From Takakia lepidozioides (lineage: Eukaryota > Streptophyta > Takakiopsida > Takakiales > Takakiaceae), in NCBI GenBank assembly GCA_030704615.1, contig CM060731.1:51398001-51462000 (forward strand): DNA of 64,000 nt. The letters run 5' to 3'. Below the pieces are notes generated by a model. That model was not told the DNA's origin, did not search any database, and was given only the letters and a program-made list of their open reading frames with translations. Positions 58,471 to 64,000 of this stretch are shown here, in pieces; positions within the stretch are counted from its first letter, which is position 1, and every line of letters begins with the position of its first letter. The position numbers were made by a program, and so were the translations under genes.

Positions 58471-59570
58471 CATTTTGGATATCAAAGTTTTCTCCACCAC
58501 AGCTGCAGTTGTAAGAAACACACTGATACTTTACTCCATAAGCTCCCAAGTCTCCAACAAAATATAACTAAGCATTTATCACTTAATGCATCAGTGATTT
58601 GGCACCAGTCTACTATATGTCTTTGTATCCTCTACAACTTGTTTGCAAATGATGCAGTGAGGTTCAGTTTTTAATCTGTCTTCTTCTTGGGTTTCTCTAC
58701 ATCATAGTAATTCACTGCGTAGTACATCTTGTCTAACTAGGAAATCTGGGTGTAAGACAATGTGTTTGTGAAATCCAAGGGAAGGATCTATGGTTGACGT
58801 AAGGTCATCTCTTCTTCTGGGATTCATTGACTATGGCCATATAAGCCACCACTTTGTGATAGACATGAGACTTCCATTGGAAACAGACAGCTGCTTCTTT
58901 TCAGGCACTTTTGTGAGGCCTTCAAAGTGCAAAGAGGCTCCATTCTCACCTTAATTTTGGAGACTTGCTGTGTCCAATATAAACTATAACATGGCATTTA
59001 CCTTGAACCGAAATGTTCAATGTCATAAACACTGAGGGAAAGACTCCCTACTAGCTCCATCAACAGGTCGTATGCTTGTAGGCTTCAACATATATCCAAT
59101 GAGTGGTCAATCACCTACTTGGGAAGTGAAAATGTGTTCTCTAGGTTTGTCATGCGTATATCATTGGGCTATAGTAAGTTGGTGTTATGCAAGAGATTCT
59201 TTTGTCTAGCTAATTATGTTTATATAGACAACTAATTTTTTTCAAGAATGTCTCTTCAGATGTATGGTTGTTATCAATTACATCAAAATGCTAATGTCCA
59301 CCGTAAACAAAACAGAAATTCGGGCATGTGAATAACTTCAAATAATATGAAAAAACAAAATGTGGGGAGAGAGAGAGAAAAATGCTTTAAATATAGACAG
59401 AATAAATGATGAATGTCAGAACAAATATGCATTAAATAAAAAACAACCAAGTTTTTTCATGAAACCGTGACACAAAATCAAAAGATTCTCAACAATTTGA
59501 AATATAAACCAATTGAAAATAAAAGTATCAAAACGAGCCAGAGTCATTACACCAATAAAATTAATATCAA
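58471..59570. other. Intergenic, no gene seen
   Basis: AT-rich, short frames only; a brief (GA)n run at about 59367-59380. Confidence 0.6.
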
Positions 59571-59725
59571 ATGAAACAAGCCTCAAATTGCTCTCTTGCT
59601 TTTGCAAAACATAAGAGGAAGGGAAAACTAGGGAACATGATTCAGCACACCACAACAATTAGGGGCTTGACAGGTGTAAGGTCCTTTGACCACATTTTCT
59701 CTGTTGATATTAACATGATGCGTAT
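59571..59725 (+). repeat. Dispersed copy of the 7.1-7.6 kb tandem unit
   Basis: Same motif order as the 7120-7455 units (AACAAGCCTCAAAT, GCTCTCTTGCTTTTGC, AACATAAGAGGAAG, GTGTAAGGTC, GACCACATTTTCTC, TGATATTAACATGA). The two loci are over 50 kb apart. Confidence 0.85.
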
Positions 59726-59810
59726 TCTCTTTTACAAGACAACCAATAAATGTTCATCTTTCCATAAAACTTGAATAAAAGTCGTCACTAGTTGTGCATA
59801 GCAACGCGAA

Positions 59811-59925
59811 GCCCTAGTTTAGCGGAGAGCAGGAATAGGGTGCCATAGTGCCATGTCATCGTCACCACGTCATCGTCGTCAAGCCACGTAGTCGTCGTCA
59901 AGCCACGTAGTCGTCGTCATTTTTA
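59811..59925 (+). repeat. Copy 3 of the GAGCAGGAATAGGG family
   Basis: CTAGTTTAGC, then GAGCAGGAATAGGGTGCCAT, AGTGCCATGTCATCGTC, and two exact tandem copies of a 19-bp unit (CAAGCCACGTAGTCGTCGT). It lies directly beside the left junction of the inverted recycling-factor copy. Confidence 0.8.
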
Positions 59926-59952
59926 TGAACTTGCCCGTACTGCCCGAAAATA

Positions 59953-61050
59953 ATCGGGCAGTGTAGAAAGTTTGAAGGTGCCCGAATGTGTGGAGAAGGC
60001 GATGAGCGTCGAAGCGCAGAGACAGGGAGCGAGGAGCGAGGCATGGCAGCGTCCATGGCGTCCGTGTGTTGCACTGCGCTGCTGGAGCCCGTGTGTGCGT
60101 CGTCTCGCTGTGGGAGCTTACCGCACCTCGGTATGCTTTCTCTTGTCTTACTTTTTTTGTCTTTCGATACGTTTGCTTTACATTTCTATCGGTTTCAGTT
60201 CGTGGTTGGGGCTTGCTGCCGCTAGTAGAGGTCGTGGTCTGAGGCTCGTCTGAGATGTAGGGGTGTTTTAGTAAGGTACATTCTTGCAGCATTGAAGATC
60301 CACACTTCTCTCAATTCCCCATGAGTAGTTGCGCCAATGATTTTTATCGAAGAAACAGTGTCTGTGTCGAAGGAGATAGTTTTGGAGTACAATGAGTCCA
60401 TGTCATTGTTTGACGAAATTGAGATTGGTCCATATTCATGTTTTGGGAGGGGAGAAATCGACAGAGAGGATGAATTTTGGGTTATTTTATTGGGTGTTTA
60501 TTTGGTTGCTTCATTTCATGTACATAGAGAAAGATAGAAAATGTTCTTATCAGCTCATTCTTAGAAAAACCAGTCGATTTCTGACTGTTGGAGTAGTGGG
60601 AAGCATTACATATACTCAGGCGGGAATTTAGGAAAACAACTAGCACAATTTGAGAGACCGAGGGGATGTAGGAAATGCTTAGAAATAGGTTGCCTGATTC
60701 TGCAGCTCATCCAGGCTAATTGCAAGTAAGGTGTTGCTGCAGGCAGGACCCAGGCAGGACGGGTTGGATCGCTGACAAGAAATGTAAGGAATAAAAGCCA
60801 TGGCATCTTGGCATTGCCTCAACAGCTGACCTGGGGAGGAAATGCAAGGTTTCTAGGTCCAGTCTCCAGGGTCAAGGTGGGGCAGAGTCTCCTAAGGTAC
60901 AAAGATTCCTTTTTCTTTTTTCCAGCTCTTTCCAGACGTCACCTATTTTGAGTTTAATATTTCCTGGTTGCTCCTGTGGAAGTTGTGGAAAGTGTGTAAT
61001 TGTTTGTTATTAGGCTGTTTCAACGAAATGAATGTCTTTTGTACAAATAA
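59953..61050 (+). pseudogene. Inverted, truncated duplicate of the recycling-factor 5' end
   Basis: This block matches the reverse complement of about 47440-48549: promoter, first exon ([20 protein letters not shown] at 60044-60131), intron 1, the exon 2 equivalent (about 60830-60893) and part of intron 2. Similarity is roughly 85-90% by eye. It stops abruptly near 61050, before any ribosome-binding part of the factor, so it cannot encode a functional recycling factor. Exon 1 and its donor (CTCG|GTATGC) are intact, so it could still be transcribed. The next gene in the same orientation is the PPR gene at 61359. Confidence 0.88.
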
Positions 61051-61358
61051 ATCCCATCCCCGGGGAAAAAGAGGTCACCGAGTCCTAAATCCAATCTTTC
61101 TCTGTGTGCAATGTGCTGCAATTCTCCTGGTTAGACACCAAGCTTGACTGGTGACATTACCACTTCTCGCCCCTTAACGTTGGAAGCAATCAGCAAGTGT
61201 ACAAATTCGCTATCAGAGTCAAATCTGTCATGGTATTTCCTGAAATGCAGAGATGCTTCTTCAAAAGATCTAGGAGTGTTTGAGCTACGCTGTGAAAAAT
61301 TCTAATAGTTTCTAATGAAGAGTTCTGAGTTAGGCAGGATGGTGGATCATGGACAGTT
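61051..61358. other. Leader region of the PPR gene
   Basis: About 310 bp between the duplicated block and the PPR start codon, presumably promoter or 5' UTR. No defined element is seen. Confidence 0.5.
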
Positions 61359-64000
61359 ATGGGAGATCAGACTGGTGGCAGGGATACCACGTCCACCATC
61401 ATCACTGCTTCTGGAGGGGGGCCAGGACAGGGAGTAACCAAGATGTCTTCTCGTAGTCTTGGGGATGTGAGGTCCCTGCGGGGACAACTGAAAGAAGCGC
61501 TCCATGTTTTGAAGCAACCAGGCAGTTTGGTGGACTCCAATACTTATGTCTGTCTCTTGCAGGGCTGTGGCAACATGAAATCTGTAGAAGAAGGAAAACA
61601 GGTGCATGCCCACATTATTCAAAGTGGATTCAAGCCGAGCATCGTTGTAGATAATGCCCTTCTCAACATGTATACCAAGTGTGGGAGTGTAGTCGATGCA
61701 CGCCAAGTGTTTGACAAAATGCCTGAACGAGACATGTTTGCATGGACTATGATGATTTCAGGTTATGTTAAGTATGGGCATGCTGAGGAGGCTTTCAAAA
61801 TCTATGAACAAATGCAAGGGAAAGGGGTGGCACCTGACAGGGTGACATTCAAATGTGTGCTTGGTGCGTGTGCAAGGCTAGGAGCTCTGGGGAAGGGACA
61901 GCGGGTCCATGCTGACATGGTCAAAACTGGAATTGCTTTAGATATTACTTTGGAGACTACCCTTGTTGACATGTATGCAAAATGTGGGAGCATAAGGGCG
62001 GCCCGTCAAGTGTTTGACAAAATGGTGAACCGAAATGTGGTTTCATGGACTGCCATGATCACAGGATACACCAAATGTGGGGGTTTAGAGGATGCACGTC
62101 AATTGTTCAATAGTATGGCTGAACGAAATGTGGTCTCATGGAACGTCATGATTGCAGGGTATGCTGAGCATGGGCATGGTGAAGAGGCTTTAAAAATGTA
62201 TGAGCAAATGCAAGGGGACGGTGTGATGCCTAATAAGGTCACATTCACTTATGTTCTTAACACATGTCTGAGGCTGGGAGCCCTGGAAATGGGACAGCGG
62301 GTTCATGCAGACATCATCAAGACTGGAATTGTGTCAGATGTTAATTTGGAGACTACTCTTGTGGACATGTATGCCAAAAGTGGAAGCATACAGAGTGCGC
62401 GGCAAGTGTTTGAAAAGATGGCAAAACGGAACGTAGTCTCATGGACTGCTTTGATCACAGGATATGCTAAATGTAGAAGCTTAAATGAGGCCCGCCAATT
62501 GTTTGACCAAATGCCTGAACGAGATGTGGTCTCTTGGAATGCCATGATCACAGGGTATGCCCAGCATGGGCATGGCGAAGACGCTTTAAAAATGTATGAC
62601 TTAATGCAATGGGAAGGGGTGAATCCTGACGTGGTGACATTCATTTGCATTCTGACTGTGTGTGCCAGCATAGGAACCCTGGAAAAGGGGAAGCAGATTC
62701 ATGCTGATTTTCTCAAAACTGGAATTTTTGCATGTATTAATCTGGAGACCGCCCTTGTTGACATGTATGCTAAATGTGGCAGCATAATGGATGCACATCA
62801 AGTGTTTGACAAAATCTCTGAACGAGATGTAGTCTCATGGAATGCCATGATTGCAGGCTGTGCCCAGCATGGGCGTGGTGAAGAGGCTCTCAAAATGTAT
62901 GAGCAAATGCAACGGGAAGGGGTGAGGCGTGATGTGGTCACGTTCATTTCGGTTCTGAATGCATGCACCAGCCTGGGAAGTCTTGGAAAGGGAAAACGTG
63001 TCCACTCTGACATCCTCGAGGCTGGAGTTACGCCATGCATTAATCTGAAGACCGCCCTTATTGACATGTATGCCAAATGTGGGAGCCTGAAAGATGCACG
63101 TCAGTTGTTCGACAAAATCGCTGAACGAGATGTGGTCTTATGGAATGCCATGATTGCAGGCTATGCCCAGCATGGGCTTGGTGAAGAGGCTTTCCAACTC
63201 TATGAGCAGATGCAACAGAAAGGCTTAAAGCCAAATGGTAGCACCTTCATGTCTCTTCTCTCTGCATGTAGTCATGCGGGCCTCATGGATGAAGGCCTTC
63301 ACTATTTTTATTCCATGAGTAGAGATCATGGTCTCATACCTACAGTGGAGCATTTTGGCTGCATGGTGGATCTTCTTGGCCGCGCAGGGCGACTGTATGA
63401 AGCAGAGGACTTCATTAACAATATGCCGATTGAACCTGATGCCATGGTTTGGCGGGGCTTGCTTGGTGCATGCTGGCTTCATGGCAATGTGGAGCTAGCA
63501 GAACATGCAGCAAAATGCATCCTCAAGTGGCATCCACAAGACCCTTCAGCTTATGTGCTACTGTGTAATGTCTATGCTCCAGCTGGCAGGTGGGATGATA
63601 AAGCGAATGTGAGAAAAATGATGGAGCACAGAGTGAGTCAGAAAAGATCCAGGGCGCAGTTGCATTGAGGTGAATGATCAGGTCCATGTATTTCTTATGA
63701 AAGACAAATGGCATCCCCAATTTGAGGAAATCCATGCTGAGCTGAAGAGATTATCCGGGCAGATGGAGGAGGCCGGCTATGTGCCTGACCCACGCTTTGT
63801 CTTGCATGATGGGGAGGAGGAGCAAAAGGAAATTTCTCTTTGCTTCCACAGTGAAAAGCTGGCCATTGCTTTTGGTCTCATTAGCTCACCCCCCAGGATG
63901 CCTGTCTGTGTGATAAAAAACCTTCGGGTATGTGACTGCCACACTGCCACCAAGCTCATCTCCAAGATTGTTGCGCGAAAGGTTATTCTATGGGACCAAT
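61359..64000 (+). CDS. DYW-class PPR protein (organelle RNA editing factor), partial, one apparent frameshift
   Basis: A sequence-specific organellar RNA-binding protein; DYW members carry a cytidine deaminase-like domain for C-to-U editing. The main frame (61359-63668, 769 codons, no intron) has a short N-terminal lead and, from residue about 60, continuous P-L-S repeats such as NALLNMYTKCGSVVDARQVF, ERDVVSWNAMITGYAQHGHG and EEALKMYEQMQ. Paired PERDVVSWNAMI units are nearly identical, a sign of recent internal duplication. The E region (FGCMVDLLGRAGRL, MPIEPDAMVWRGLLGAC) follows. At about 63634 one extra base shifts the frame and causes a stop at 63668. In the +1 frame the protein continues to the window edge with DPGRSCIEVNDQVHVF, the deaminase HSEKLA motif and CDCH. 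The terminal DYW lies outside. The shift may be a real mutation or a sequencing error. Confidence 0.9.

Overview
The window is nuclear DNA from a land plant. The evidence is spliceosomal GT-AG gene models for plant housekeeping genes, a DYW-class pentatricopeptide repeat (PPR) gene, a chloroplast-type ribosome recycling factor, an LRR-III receptor kinase, a plant-only DUF538 gene, telo-boxes ahead of a ribosomal protein gene, and plant-style transposons (LINE, hAT, CACTA). The near-identical tandem PPR units and the TE-rich spacers suggest a seed-free plant such as a fern, but the sequence does not prove the lineage.

Layout. 0-9.9 kb is mostly repeats: a LINE endonuclease fragment, an intron-containing DDE-integrase transposase pseudogene on the minus strand, and arrays of degenerate repeats. 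9.9-24 kb is gene-rich on the plus strand: LRR receptor-like kinase (probably a pseudokinase), ribosomal protein uL4, a DUF538 protein, two LINE 3' ends, and a tail-anchored Ubc6/UBE2J-type E2. 24-27 kb holds a broken eL19 pseudogene and a complete hAT-type non-autonomous element with an 8-bp target duplication. 27.8-30.0 kb is eS1 (RPS3A) on the minus strand, with a 5S-rRNA-like fragment in an intron. 30-43 kb is repeat-dominated (a CACTA-type terminus with GC-rich subterminal motifs, a decayed multi-exon transposon gene, another LINE tail, degenerate long tandem units, a DUF2921-like remnant). 43.4-48.5 kb is the plastid ribosome recycling factor gene and 49.6-53.6 kb a Ubc7/UBE2G-type E2, both minus strand. 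54-61 kb is again repeats: a TTAA-flanked inverted-repeat element, a 115-bp tandem duplication, a TTTCATCCG array, a duplicated block ending in palindromes, and an inverted copy of the 5' end of the recycling factor gene. 61.4 kb to the end is the DYW-PPR gene, cut by the window edge and carrying one apparent frameshift.

Functional links are few, as expected in a plant chromosome. uL4 and eS1 are cytosolic ribosome subunits. The recycling factor and the PPR protein both probably act on organelle gene expression. The two E2 enzymes are the counterparts of yeast Ubc6 and Ubc7, the two E2s of ER-associated degradation. All exon junctions below were derived by eye from splice consensus, frame and family knowledge; cDNA would settle them.
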